NCBI GenBank assembly: GCA_938040985.1
Contig: CALHZD010000022.1
Coordinates: forward strand, 1 to 17,041
Length of the DNA: 17,041 bases
Reading direction: 5' to 3'
DNA from: an uncultured Propionivibrio sp.
Lineage (GTDB): Bacteria > Pseudomonadota > Gammaproteobacteria > Burkholderiales > Rhodocyclaceae
The translations under genes were made by a program, and so were the position numbers. The notes beneath the pieces are model-generated. The model worked only from the letters and a program-made list of their open reading frames with translations. It was not told the origin of the DNA and ran no database searches. This document shows positions 7,217 through 14,616 of this stretch, one piece after another. Position 1 is the stretch's first letter, and every line of letters begins with the position of its first letter.

Positions 7217-7242
7217 AAAACGCTGTTATTATCTAGCGTTTT
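7217..7242 (-). promoter_or_regulatory. Inverted repeat over a possible pta promoter
   Basis: AAAACGCT (7217-7224) and AGCGTTTT (7235-7242) are perfect 8-bp arms around 10 nt. On the minus strand the centre reads GATAAT, an acceptable -10 box, with TTATCG as a poor -35 box 16 nt upstream. The arrangement fits a repressor operator over the pta promoter. An AT-rich stem-loop in the leader is the alternative. Confidence 0.45.
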
Positions 7243-7277
7243 CCATTTGCGATAAAGGTGGCTTTTGTAACATCAGC

Positions 7278-7320
7278 GGTAGGTTGCCAAGCGCGAAGTC
7301 AGCTACGTTGCCAACCTGCC
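7278..7320. promoter_or_regulatory. Imperfect dyad upstream of pta
   Basis: GGTAGGTTGCCAA (7278-7290) and TTGCCAACCTGCC (7308-7320) are inverted copies with two mismatches and a 17-nt spacer. It could be a second regulatory site for pta or a hairpin; the sequence does not decide. Confidence 0.3.
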
Positions 7321-7441
7321 AGATGACGTAAGAGCGAACGTTGATTCCTGTTCTTAACTCATATCCATATTCGTATGCTTATCTGCCCGGATGTCTTGGC
7401 GCGGCACCATGCCCTGGACGCGTCGCCTACTGGGCTACATG

Positions 7442-7485
7442 CCGGCCCCGGAGGTCTCTATACTGTGCTCTATTCCCGGGGCCGG
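7442..7485 (-). terminator. Strong GC stem-loop after the double cyclase gene
   Basis: CCGGCCCCGG (7442-7451) and CCGGGGCCGG (7476-7485) are perfect 10-bp arms with a 24-nt loop. The stem begins 25 nt past the stop codon of the minus-strand cyclase gene. No T-run follows on either strand, so it may end or stabilise the transcript without being a classic intrinsic terminator. Confidence 0.35.
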
Positions 7486-7510
7486 TAATCGGCCGGCTGC
7501 TCGGCGATAG

Positions 7511-9298
7511 CTATTGGGTGCTGTGCGGCAAAATGGCAATTGACCGGCCGGAGCCGCCGTGGTTGTTCTCGATCCGCGGATTCAGGAAAACATAGAATGC
7601 GCCTTTGGCGGGCAATCGTGTTGCGCCCAGCAGGTATTCGGTGAAAATCATTCCTGCGGATGAACCTGCCCAGTAAGTCATGGTTGCGTCTTTCTGCACA
7701 ACGGAACCGATGGAGGGCGAGTCGGTTGCCACGTGCTTGACGCCCTTCGATGCGAGATATCGGATCGTCTCCGGCGTCGCAGCGGGCCAGCCTTCCTGTT
7801 TACCGTCGAGCGGACCTTTGATGACTTCGTCGATGCGCCCACGTTCGAGCGGACGGAAGTGGTTTGCCGTGTGACCGCTGGCGAAAATGACGATCTCCCC
7901 GGCCCGAATGGGGCCATGCACCTGCTCATGGGACTGAATCAAATCGACTGTGATCGCAGGCGATTTCGGCCATTCGGAGGACCGGGTTGAACCAACTAGG
8001 TTTCGCACGTCGATGACGCGTGCCGGTCCCATCAGATAGTGTGGTGGCACTTTTTCGGAGGTCATTTCAGACGGCACGACAGGACCAAATTTTTCCTCGT
8101 ATTCCTTTCGCCACGCGCTCGTCTTGGCGTCGTATTTCGATATATCGAAGCCTGGTGGGGGTGAATAGGCAGCCGGCGGCGTGATGTGCGTTCCAGTACG
8201 GCTGTCCTGTAAGTGCGTGTTGACCCAGTAGGGGGCAATCGGGCCTGTGAACGAGACAACATTATCAACAGTGTAGTAAGGAAAAGCATAGTTACCGATG
8301 CCAACCCCAGGCCATGAGATAGGATTATCCATTTGCAGGGGGACGGACAAGTCGATCACATTGTGTGCCTTGACGGCCGGTAACAGAACGCTCACCAGAT
8401 CCTTGGTGACGATGGCAACGGCGCGCGTTTCGGCCGTCGGCGAGCCGACGTGATTGACTGCCAGATTAATGAACAGCGAGCCGTTTGGTACCTTGTCGAA
8501 ATTCTGCAACCCTTCTACATCGATGCCGCCATACTTGAAAAGCGCCAGATGTGTTTCGAGACCGCGCGGCGTTTGGTTGATACTGGCCGGGCCACGCATC
8601 ACATAATCCGGCTCGCCGAAACTACCGATGCTTGGACTGTCTAGCGCGACAGCGAGCACACCTTTGGAACCGAGATAGTCCTGTGCTTCCCAGTTGGGCG
8701 TCGGAAATGCCGGTGCCTTGCCTTCCAGCGGCTCGATATGCAAGCGTCGGCCCGCCTCCCCTGGCAGGTCGTAATTATCGACATAGCGGCTCCAGTACAG
8801 CACGACGTCGCCTGGCGCAAAACTTCGGCCAATTTCCGACTCGGTTTTCTTCAACATGTCGATGGTGAAGATCGGGCTGACGCCCTTAGGCGCCTTGTCG
8901 AGAATTTTTCGGCCATCAATCCGTACCGTTTCGCCGAGAAATTGCCATATGGGTACCTTATCGCAGGTCAGCGTGCCCCAGTAGCCGGAATTAGGCAGGC
9001 CACTGCCCAATGGCGGCATCATGTGCGGCGGACAGTCGAGCTGCGGCCCGGTATTTTCATCGACAATCAGTAGGTCGGCGGCATATGGCCCGGGACCGTG
9101 CGTGATGTACGGAACGATGATCGGCTGGTGATGGCGGCTGCCGCCCTGCCAATACTGCTTGTGCGACATGGATACGGTGCCGGAGAGGTCGACCACATCC
9201 TCGGGTTTTAAGGGGCGCAGCTCCGCTAATGCGGAAAAGGACAGAGTCAGGCCGCTGCCTGCCAGCAGGAGGTTCATTGCAATTTTCGAGTAGTGCAT
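7511..9298 (-). CDS. Exported double-domain cyclase-family protein
   Basis: A 595-residue protein with a signal peptide (about 1-25, ending SFSALA before ELRPL) and two tandem domains of the cyclase/kynurenine formamidase family (Pfam Cyclase), about 30-300 and 310-590. Both carry family landmarks: an IDLS/VDLS opening (VVDLSGTVS, NVIDLSVPL), GDVVLYWSRY and GEIVIFASGH strands, and DSPSIGS at 220-226 and 526-532. The usual metal motif HxGTHxDxPxH is incomplete in each. Domain 1 has NTGPQLDCPPH (82-92), keeping Asp88 and His92; domain 2 has RTGTHITPPAAY (367-378), keeping His371. The substrate cannot be named; the family hydrolyses amides and cyclic compounds with Zn or Mn. Start 9298 is preferred over 9313 because AAGGAG (9304-9309) lies 5 nt upstream. 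The gene stands alone, and export puts it in the periplasm. Confidence 0.82.
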   Translation of the reverse strand: MHYSKIAMNLLLAGSGLTLSFSALAELRPLKPEDVVDLSGTVSMSHKQYWQGGSRHHQPIIVPYITHGPGPYAADLLIVDENTGPQLDCPPHMMPPLGSGLPNSGYWGTLTCDKVPIWQFLGETVRIDGRKILDKAPKGVSPIFTIDMLKKTESEIGRSFAPGDVVLYWSRYVDNYDLPGEAGRRLHIEPLEGKAPAFPTPNWEAQDYLGSKGVLAVALDSPSIGSFGEPDYVMRGPASINQTPRGLETHLALFKYGGIDVEGLQNFDKVPNGSLFINLAVNHVGSPTAETRAVAIVTKDLVSVLLPAVKAHNVIDLSVPLQMDNPISWPGVGIGNYAFPYYTVDNVVSFTGPIAPYWVNTHLQDSRTGTHITPPAAYSPPPGFDISKYDAKTSAWRKEYEEKFGPVVPSEMTSEKVPPHYLMGPARVIDVRNLVGSTRSSEWPKSPAITVDLIQSHEQVHGPIRAGEIVIFASGHTANHFRPLERGRIDEVIKGPLDGKQEGWPAATPETIRYLASKGVKHVATDSPSIGSVVQKDATMTYWAGSSAGMIFTEYLLGATRLPAKGAFYVFLNPRIENNHGGSGRSIAILPHSTQ

Positions 9299-9731
9299 GG
9301 ATGCTCCTTCCATAAAAAAGAACTGACCATGAAACCCAAACTGTCAAAGCCTTGATGCCAGAAAGCGGTATTTATTTCCTGACCTACCCGAATAAAACGC
9401 CTGCATAAGTACGGCGAAGCTTGGCCAAAAATAATTAACTACAATTACATCATGCAGCTTTGCATGGCGATGTGTCTGGTGACGTCTTGCGAGGGATATT
9501 GATGGATTGAAAGTGCGGGCATGTGATGTTCGCTCGGCGTTCCTTCCATTGCATCCGTCGAAGGAAAGGCTAATCCTGACGGCGCTTTGCATCAAACGAA
9601 ATTTTTGGCTCGTCGGTTGAGAAAAATTTGTCTGTTACGGCGGTACTGAATGGCGTTGGAACCTCGTGCGGTATTGATACCTAGCGCAATGTCGGGAAGC
9701 CTCGGCGTGGTGCCTGATGGAATGGAGACAC
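9299..9731. other. Intergenic region with divergent upstream sequences
   Basis: About 430 nt between the divergent cyclase and exported hypothetical genes, AT-rich around 9420-9455. CATGCA (9451-9456) and TGCATG (9461-9466) form a perfect 16-bp dyad about 155 nt upstream of the cyclase start, a possible operator. A minus-strand TTGACA at 9342-9347 has no good -10 partner. No gene is credible here. Confidence 0.5.
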
Positions 9732-10346
9732 ATGGAACACAGCATGGAGAAACAACGGAACAAGCATGAATCTGGGCGAGCGTGCATGGAGTGCGCTGGC
9801 GCGAGTGTGCGGAGCATGGGGTGGTGCCGACTGTGGATAGCTGTCTTATGGGCGCTGACCGGGCCGGCGCTGGCCATTGAGGTCGTCCATGCCGAATTTG
9901 GCCTATTGACGCCGCGCCAGGCGGGCGCATCGGGGCGCTCGCAGGATCTGACGCTTGAGCCGACGCGCTTTATCCCGCATCGGCCCGGCACGCGCTACGG
10001 CTGGGCCATCGAATTGCGCACGGACAAACGCCGGGTCAGCGTCCGTGAAGATTATCTGCTGCCGGCAGCCGGGAGTCGCCATGACAATAGCCATGCCAGT
10101 GAGCATGGCGACGGACTGGCGCAGCCAGCGCCGTCCGACACGGCCCTTGCAGGTGCGGAAACGCGCACGCTGACCTTTGAGCGGCGCAACACGGTCAGCC
10201 AACGCCAGCTTGTTCCGCGCAACGGCCTGATCTTTGGCGAATGGGAGATTGGCCCCCATGAGCCGCCCGGGCGGCGGCATCTTCAGGTGATTGTGGAAGG
10301 CGAAGTTGCCGCCGATTTCGAGTACGAAGTGCGCGCAACGCCATAG
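9732..10346 (+). CDS. Exported hypothetical protein (possibly DUF3859-like)
   Basis: About 204 residues with a hydrophobic signal segment (WCRLWIAVLWALTGPALA, cleavage probably before IEVVHAEFG). The mature part has a GTRYGWAIEL strand in the middle and a C-terminal pattern of a FGEWEIG strand, GRRHLQVIVEGE and a final DFEYEV strand. This resembles DUF3859-type periplasmic proteins as I remember them, an all-beta fold with a closing W-x-F/I and F-x-V pattern; the match is tentative. The start is uncertain: 9717, 9732, 9744, 9786 and 9816 are all in-frame ATGs. I chose 9732 for the GGAG 4 nt before it, but 9786 or 9816 would give a more normal signal-peptide length. It has no partner gene on its strand. 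Confidence 0.6.
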   Translation: MEHSMEKQRNKHESGRACMECAGASVRSMGWCRLWIAVLWALTGPALAIEVVHAEFGLLTPRQAGASGRSQDLTLEPTRFIPHRPGTRYGWAIELRTDKRRVSVREDYLLPAAGSRHDNSHASEHGDGLAQPAPSDTALAGAETRTLTFERRNTVSQRQLVPRNGLIFGEWEIGPHEPPGRRHLQVIVEGEVAADFEYEVRATP

Positions 10347-10432
10347 TAAGACAGTAAGGCAGGCCGCCGAACCGCCAGGCGGCAAACCGCCGGTCTGTGT
10401 AGAGCCGTGTATAATTTTCCTTTATATTCAAT

Positions 10433-10560
10433 GGCCTGTAGCCCTAGTAAAAAGGGCGTTTGCGGGCCGTTGGCGCTAGAAGGCGCATGAATACTGGGTT
10501 TGCGGGCGGGGGTACGGAAACGCCCTGTCCATGCGGGGCGTAGCGTATTTAGCGTATTCT
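10433..10560. repeat. Isolated palindrome units of the array family
   Basis: Two or three units related to the arrays at the left of the window. AGCCCT and AAGGGC flank AGTAAA near 10440-10456, followed by GTTTGCGGGC. A second unit near 10515-10545 pairs ACGCCC with GGGGCGT. They sit between the exported hypothetical gene and the low-GC effector pair. Confidence 0.55.
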
Positions 10561-10670
10561 GTGCGGGAAGAAGCGCGACGAGATAAGCGTGCACCGGCTT
10601 TTCTAGCCGCTACACGCAAACTGTACGGAGAGTTGCTGAGTCCATTGATACATCATTGACAGGTGCAAAA

Positions 10671-10688
10671 GCGTCTCTTATGAGACGG
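10671..10688 (-). terminator. Terminator after the effector/immunity-like pair
   Basis: CGTCTC (10672-10677) and GAGACG (10682-10687) pair around a TTAT loop. Read on the minus strand the stem is followed by CTTTTGC, a short T-run. It begins about 8 nt past the stop codon of the DUF2195-like gene, the expected place for an intrinsic terminator, although the T-run is short. Confidence 0.5.
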
Positions 10689-10695
10689 CTAATGG

Positions 10696-11073
10696 CTACA
10701 ATGGATTGGCGCAAGATATTGTTAATATTATTTTCTGATTTTTCAAAAGCGATGGTTCGCTTGTCAGGACAATATCTTTTTCTGCTGTTTTTATAAAACT
10801 AATAAGGCCTTCTTGCAAAATCTGCTCTGCTCCGTTTCTAGAAACAGCACTGGTATAGGTTGCCAGTGCAGAAAAGCAGCCGCAATCTCCAATAGGTTTC
10901 TTTAGGCTTGCTTGTGCGCTAGCGATGGCAATATTGTTTATTTCCGTTCTTTTTATAATATTTATTGATACACAAGAGTTTAGCTCGTTGTTTATACTAA
11001 TTCCGCTAGAAAATGCAAACTCAGAAGCCAGAAGAGAGGCAAAAGCAAAAAGAAATGCGCCAAGTTTAGTCAC
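10696..11073 (-). CDS. Secreted DUF2195-like protein, candidate immunity protein
   Basis: 125 residues with a clear signal peptide (MTKLGAFLFAFASLLASEFA) and a mature domain with four cysteines (34, 64, 66, 121), likely disulfide-bonded in the periplasm. The block KKPIGDCGCFSALATY (about 58-73) matches the hallmark I know for DUF2195. GTG at 11073 is the better start: GGAGG (11079-11083) lies 5 nt upstream and the signal peptide then begins cleanly. The ATG at 11085 would overlap that ribosome site. The GTG start overlaps the last 8 nt of the upstream effector-like gene, so the two are probably translated together. Position, small size and export fit an immunity protein protecting the periplasm from the neighbour's product; this is inferred. 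GC content is far below that of the flanking genes. Confidence 0.75.
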   Translation of the reverse strand: MTKLGAFLFAFASLLASEFAFSSGISINNELNSCVSINIIKRTEINNIAIASAQASLKKPIGDCGCFSALATYTSAVSRNGAEQILQEGLISFIKTAEKDIVLTSEPSLLKNQKIILTISCANPL

Positions 11074-11569
11074 CTGTTCCTCCATTGGTTGGACGATTTG
11101 CTATATATTTGACTTCAATAGTTAGTCGTCGTGATGTTGTTGCACGAAGAGTAGAAAAGAAACTTCCTTCAACCTCAATGCATCCATGGCTATAGCCCTT
11201 GGTAGAGTCGTGAATGTAAAAACCACCTCTTCTTGGTCTGCATGCGTTTACTGTTTTTTGATTGGCAGGTTCAATCCGTACTCTATGATTTCCCCAGTTT
11301 GCCCAATATGGCTCACAATTTCCCGCATCTCTCCCTCGGGGGATTGTTTGTACTCCCCAAGCAGGAGAAAGATTGCATTTTCCAGTCCCATCATCTTTGG
11401 CAGTGCCTAAGTCGGTATTGTAAATATGGTATATCCCTTCCGGGACGGGGCCGCTCTCTTTAAGGCACTGGTATGAGGGATGCTGGTATTTATTCATCCC
11501 GGTTGTTGCCTTGAATTTCAGTGAATTCCATGTCAACGTTTGACCATCAAAATGCATGTCTATCAGCAT
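11066..11569 (-). CDS. Tlde1/DUF2778-type L,D-transpeptidase-like effector
   Basis: 167 residues, no signal peptide. The N-terminus (MHFDGQTLTW, FKATTG, then GPVPEGIYHI at 40-49) and the catalytic block GGFYIHDSTKGYSHGCIEV (His120, Ser127, His128, Gly129, Cys130) match the Tlde1 domain (DUF2778), a type VI secretion effector family with L,D-transpeptidase-like chemistry on peptidoglycan tetrapeptides. In this family the Cys is the nucleophile and the His its partner; both are present. The ATG at 11569 has AAGGGG about 7 nt upstream. The gene overlaps the downstream DUF2195-like gene by 8 nt. Lack of a signal peptide fits delivery by a secretion machine, but no VgrG, PAAR, Hcp or other T6SS gene lies in the window. 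Low GC suggests horizontal acquisition. Confidence 0.82.
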   Translation of the reverse strand: MLIDMHFDGQTLTWNSLKFKATTGMNKYQHPSYQCLKESGPVPEGIYHIYNTDLGTAKDDGTGKCNLSPAWGVQTIPRGRDAGNCEPYWANWGNHRVRIEPANQKTVNACRPRRGGFYIHDSTKGYSHGCIEVEGSFFSTLRATTSRRLTIEVKYIANRPTNGGTGD

Positions 11570-11835
11570 TTAATTTCCCCTTTAATAAAGAATTGTAAGT
11601 TCTATGAAAAGCGCAAGTATTCCAGCTGGCGGCATGAATTACGTCCAGTAAGTTTTGCTATGTTATATATCTCCATATTTGATGAATATGGCGCGACGGA
11701 TTAAATTCGGCTACGCCTTTTGAAAGGTGATTGCTCTATTTATTAACCCACAAATCAATTCGTCCAGAATCCTTGGAGATTGACGGCAATTCTGCACTGA
11801 TCCCCGTGCGTTCAAGATGTTTACAGGCCGTCGCC
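11570..11835. other. AT-rich gap between the island and the transporter operon
   Basis: 266 nt with no credible gene. A small dyad, CCATATT (11673-11679) and AATATGG (11685-11691), is present. No clear terminator follows the last transporter gene, whose stop is at 11836 on the minus strand. Composition changes from AT-rich to GC-rich around 11760-11830, marking the right edge of the low-GC block. Confidence 0.5.
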
Positions 11836-12897
11836 TCAGTCGTCCGCCGCGTACCAGTATGCGCGCGGGAAGGCGAGGCCAATGGCTTCGCCCACGTCCG
11901 GGCCGGGGGTGCGTCGGCCTTTCTGGATGCGCACTTCGTGTTCGCCGATCTGGACGCGATAGTCAATGGTTTCGCCCAGATAGACCTTCCGCGTTACCTG
12001 GCCGCGCACACCGCCTTCGTCGACAAAATTGATTTCGCTGGGGCGTGTGGCCAGCAATCCCTTGCCTGATGCGATCAGTTCGGCGGAAGGGGCCTGACCG
12101 TTCGGCCACGGATACTCAACGCCGTTGATGCGCATGCCGGCAGGCGACAGGTCAGCGGGCAGAAAACAGGATAGACCGATGAACTCAAACACGAAGCGGT
12201 TGGCGGGGGAGCCGTATACTTCCAGCGGCGTGCCGATCTGCTGAACGACGCCCGATTTCATGACGAGAATGCGGTTGGAAAGCGCCATTGCTTCTGACTG
12301 GTCGTGCGTGACGTACAGGATCGAGAAGCCGAAACGGCGTTGCAGGTCGCTGATCTCGAAGCGCATTTCCTCGCGGAAATGCGGGTCGAGGCTGGACAGC
12401 GGTTCGTCGAGCAGCATCACGTCCGGACGGATGGCGAGGGCACGCGCCAGCGCCACACGCTGCTTGCCGCCGCCGGACAGGTCGTCGGGGCTGCCGGATG
12501 CGTTTTTTAACAGGTTGGTGTGCTTGAGCGCTTCTTCCGTGCGCGCGGCGATTTCTTCTTTCGGCAGTTTGCGGATGCGCAGCGGAAACGCCACGTTTTC
12601 GTAAATCGACAGGTGCGGCCAGACGGCGAACGCCTGGAAAACCATGCCGAAATTGCGATGCTCGGGCGGTAGATAGAATTTTTCCCGCTTCGACGAAATG
12701 AGCTTGTCTTTGACCCGGATTTCTCCGTCGTCGAGATCCTCGAAACCGGCGACCATGCGCAGCGTCGTCGTTTTGCCGCAGCCGGAAGGGCCAAGCATGG
12801 CGACGCATTCGCCTTGCGCGATGTCCAGATCCAGGCGGTCGACCGCCGTGACCTTGCCGAAACGTTTGGTGACTTGCCGTAATTCAATGTAAGCCAT
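11836..12897 (-). CDS. ABC importer ATP-binding protein (second ATPase)
   Basis: Cytoplasmic ATPase of 353 residues in the FbpC/PotA-type importer family. Walker A is GPSGCGKT (36-43), the Q-loop VFQAFAVWPH (87-96), the signature LSGGGKQ (140-146), Walker B VMLLDEP (160-166) with DPHF D-loop, and H-loop His198 in THDQ. A C-terminal TOBE-like regulatory region follows from about 230. The signature departs from the usual LSGGQQQ seen in the partner ATPase. The start at 12897 is supported by AAGGA 7 nt upstream, overlapping the permease stop codon; the gene lies 9 nt after the permease. It is the last gene of the four-gene importer operon. Confidence 0.93.
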   Translation of the reverse strand: MAYIELRQVTKRFGKVTAVDRLDLDIAQGECVAMLGPSGCGKTTTLRMVAGFEDLDDGEIRVKDKLISSKREKFYLPPEHRNFGMVFQAFAVWPHLSIYENVAFPLRIRKLPKEEIAARTEEALKHTNLLKNASGSPDDLSGGGKQRVALARALAIRPDVMLLDEPLSSLDPHFREEMRFEISDLQRRFGFSILYVTHDQSEAMALSNRILVMKSGVVQQIGTPLEVYGSPANRFVFEFIGLSCFLPADLSPAGMRINGVEYPWPNGQAPSAELIASGKGLLATRPSEINFVDEGGVRGQVTRKVYLGETIDYRVQIGEHEVRIQKGRRTPGPDVGEAIGLAFPRAYWYAADD

Positions 12898-12906
12898 GAG
12901 AGTTCC

Positions 12907-14616
12907 TTACGCCGCTTTCTTTTCGCCAATCAAGCGCTTGATGAGCACTTCGCCGGTGACGATGATGATCAGGGCAATACCGGCCAGCGCCGCTGAATAT
13001 ACGGTTTCGCCGTCCTCATTGAGCGTGTAGATGGCGACGCCGATGGTGCGCGTCGTCGGCCCGTAGAGCAGCACGGAGACGGTCAGTTCGCGCAGCGCGG
13101 GCAGGAAAATCAGGAAGAACGCGGCCATCATGCCGGGGCGGACGAGCGGAATAACGATGTCGCGCAGCGCCTGTCCCATCGTGGCGCCGGCCGCGCGCGC
13201 GGCTTCGACGAGCGAGTCGTGCACCTGCTCCAGCGCCGCTGAATTGGCTTTCAGCGAAAACGCCATGTAACGGGCGATGTAGGCGATCAGGATGATCCAG
13301 ACCGTATTGTAGAGATTGACGCCGAATTTCCCGCTCCAGGCCAGAATGACGCCCAGGGCGATGACCGAACCGGGCACCGAGAAGGGCAGCATGCCGAGAA
13401 ATTCGAGGATGCCCTTGCCGCGCACCTTCATCTTGACGATGACGTAGGAGATGATGACCCCGGCGAACATGGTGATCAGCGCGGCGGTCAGCCCCAGGCT
13501 GACGCTGTTCCAGATCGAGCCGCGCGTCAGATCCCATTCAAACAGGATGTGTCGGTAATTCTCCCAGGTGAAGTTTTCCGGCGAGAACGGCAGGCCGTAG
13601 GTCTTCAGGCCGCCGACGAGGAAGATCGTCACCGTCGGCAGCACGATGGTAAGTCCGATATAGATGAGGCAGAAGATCAGAATCGGAATGCGCAGACCGC
13701 GCAGCTTCAGCTCGCTGGGGCGGAAGCTCTTGCCGGCGATGATCTGGTAACGCCCCTTGTTGAGCACCTTGTTTTGCAGCCAGAGGATCAGCGCGGCGGT
13801 GGCTACCAGCACGGTCGCGAGTACGGTCGCCGTGCGGATCGAATCGAAACTGCCGGCGCTCTGGTGGATCTTTTCATAGATCAGCGTCGGAATGTTATAG
13901 ATACCCGTCTCGACGCCGAGCACGGCGACCGTGCCGAAGTGCGCCATCGAATACAGCATGATGAGCAGCGCGCCGGAAAGAATCGACGGCATGACTAGCG
14001 GGATGGTGATCTTGCGCGTGATGGTGAGCAGATCCGCGCCCGAGATCCGCGCCGATTCCTCCAGCGTCGGATCCATGCGTTCGAGCGCGCCGCTGACCTG
14101 GATGAAGACGAAGGGAAACAGATACATCGTCTCGACCAGAATAATGCCGGCGTAGGAATAAATATCGAAGAGCGGGCCGTCGAAGCCGAACACATCCATG
14201 AAAAGGCGGTTGATGTAGCCGGCGCGCGGCGAGAGCAGCATCTTCCAGGCAAGCGCGCCGATAAAGGCGGGCAGCATGAAAGGGACGAGAAACAATAATT
14301 TCATCGCCCGTTTGAAAGGCAGGTCGGTGCGCGTGACCAGCCATGCGAAAAGCGTGCCGACGATGGTGCCGGTGACGGTGACGCCGCCGGAAAGAATCAG
14401 CGAGTTGAGCAGCGCTTCATACGTCTCGCGTTTTTGCAGGATTTGCGCAACGTCGGCCAGATTGAACTGCCCGTCGACCCAGAAGGCGTTGAAAAAGATC
14501 AACAGCATCGGGAAGGCGACGACAACCAGCAAAATGCCGACGGAGAGGGTGAACAACAGCTGCGCCATGCCAAAGCGCGAAGCCGGTGCGGATACCGATA
14601 CGGATGTCGAACTCAT
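12907..14616 (-). CDS. ABC importer permease, fused double MetI domains
   Basis: Inner-membrane permease of 569 residues in the FbpB-type arrangement, two homologous halves in one chain with about 12 membrane segments. Each half carries an EAA loop that docks an ATPase: EESARISGADLL...IPLVMP (187-210) and EAARAAGATMGQ...IPLVRP (471-494). Membrane segments are visible at about 20-45, 72-95, 105-128, 155-175, 212-235, 265-282, 312-336, 375-395, 405-427, 436-455, 497-515 and 540-560. The start at 14616 has GGAGG 7 nt upstream and overlaps the stop codon of the preceding ATPase as ATGA. A longer frame to 14652 lies inside that gene and is not needed. One fused permease supplies the whole channel. 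Confidence 0.95.
   Translation of the reverse strand: MSSTSVSVSAPASRFGMAQLLFTLSVGILLVVVAFPMLLIFFNAFWVDGQFNLADVAQILQKRETYEALLNSLILSGGVTVTGTIVGTLFAWLVTRTDLPFKRAMKLLFLVPFMLPAFIGALAWKMLLSPRAGYINRLFMDVFGFDGPLFDIYSYAGIILVETMYLFPFVFIQVSGALERMDPTLEESARISGADLLTITRKITIPLVMPSILSGALLIMLYSMAHFGTVAVLGVETGIYNIPTLIYEKIHQSAGSFDSIRTATVLATVLVATAALILWLQNKVLNKGRYQIIAGKSFRPSELKLRGLRIPILIFCLIYIGLTIVLPTVTIFLVGGLKTYGLPFSPENFTWENYRHILFEWDLTRGSIWNSVSLGLTAALITMFAGVIISYVIVKMKVRGKGILEFLGMLPFSVPGSVIALGVILAWSGKFGVNLYNTVWIILIAYIARYMAFSLKANSAALEQVHDSLVEAARAAGATMGQALRDIVIPLVRPGMMAAFFLIFLPALRELTVSVLLYGPTTRTIGVAIYTLNEDGETVYSAALAGIALIIIVTGEVLIKRLIGEKKAA

Larger units (their letters stand above)
7138..7510. other. Intergenic region between pta and the double cyclase
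   Basis: About 370 nt without a gene. It holds two dyads near the pta side and a strong GC-rich stem-loop near the cyclase side, each listed separately. A plus-strand frame beginning at 7341 has no family-like content and runs into the cyclase gene, so it is not called. Confidence 0.7.
10347..10695. other. Intergenic region bordering the low-GC island
   Basis: About 350 nt without a gene. It contains palindrome units at 10433-10560 and a terminator-like hairpin at 10671-10688. A TATAAT at 10410-10415 has no recognisable -35 box and no gene downstream on its strand. The rest shows nothing identifiable. Confidence 0.5.

Noticed and set aside
7341..7595. 84-residue plus-strand frame after pta
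   Set aside because: It overlaps the 3' end of the cyclase gene and the GC stem-loop, with no ribosome site or recognisable family.
10405..10420. TATAAT as a promoter on the plus strand
   Set aside because: There is no -35 box at normal spacing and no plus-strand gene downstream; only repeat units follow.
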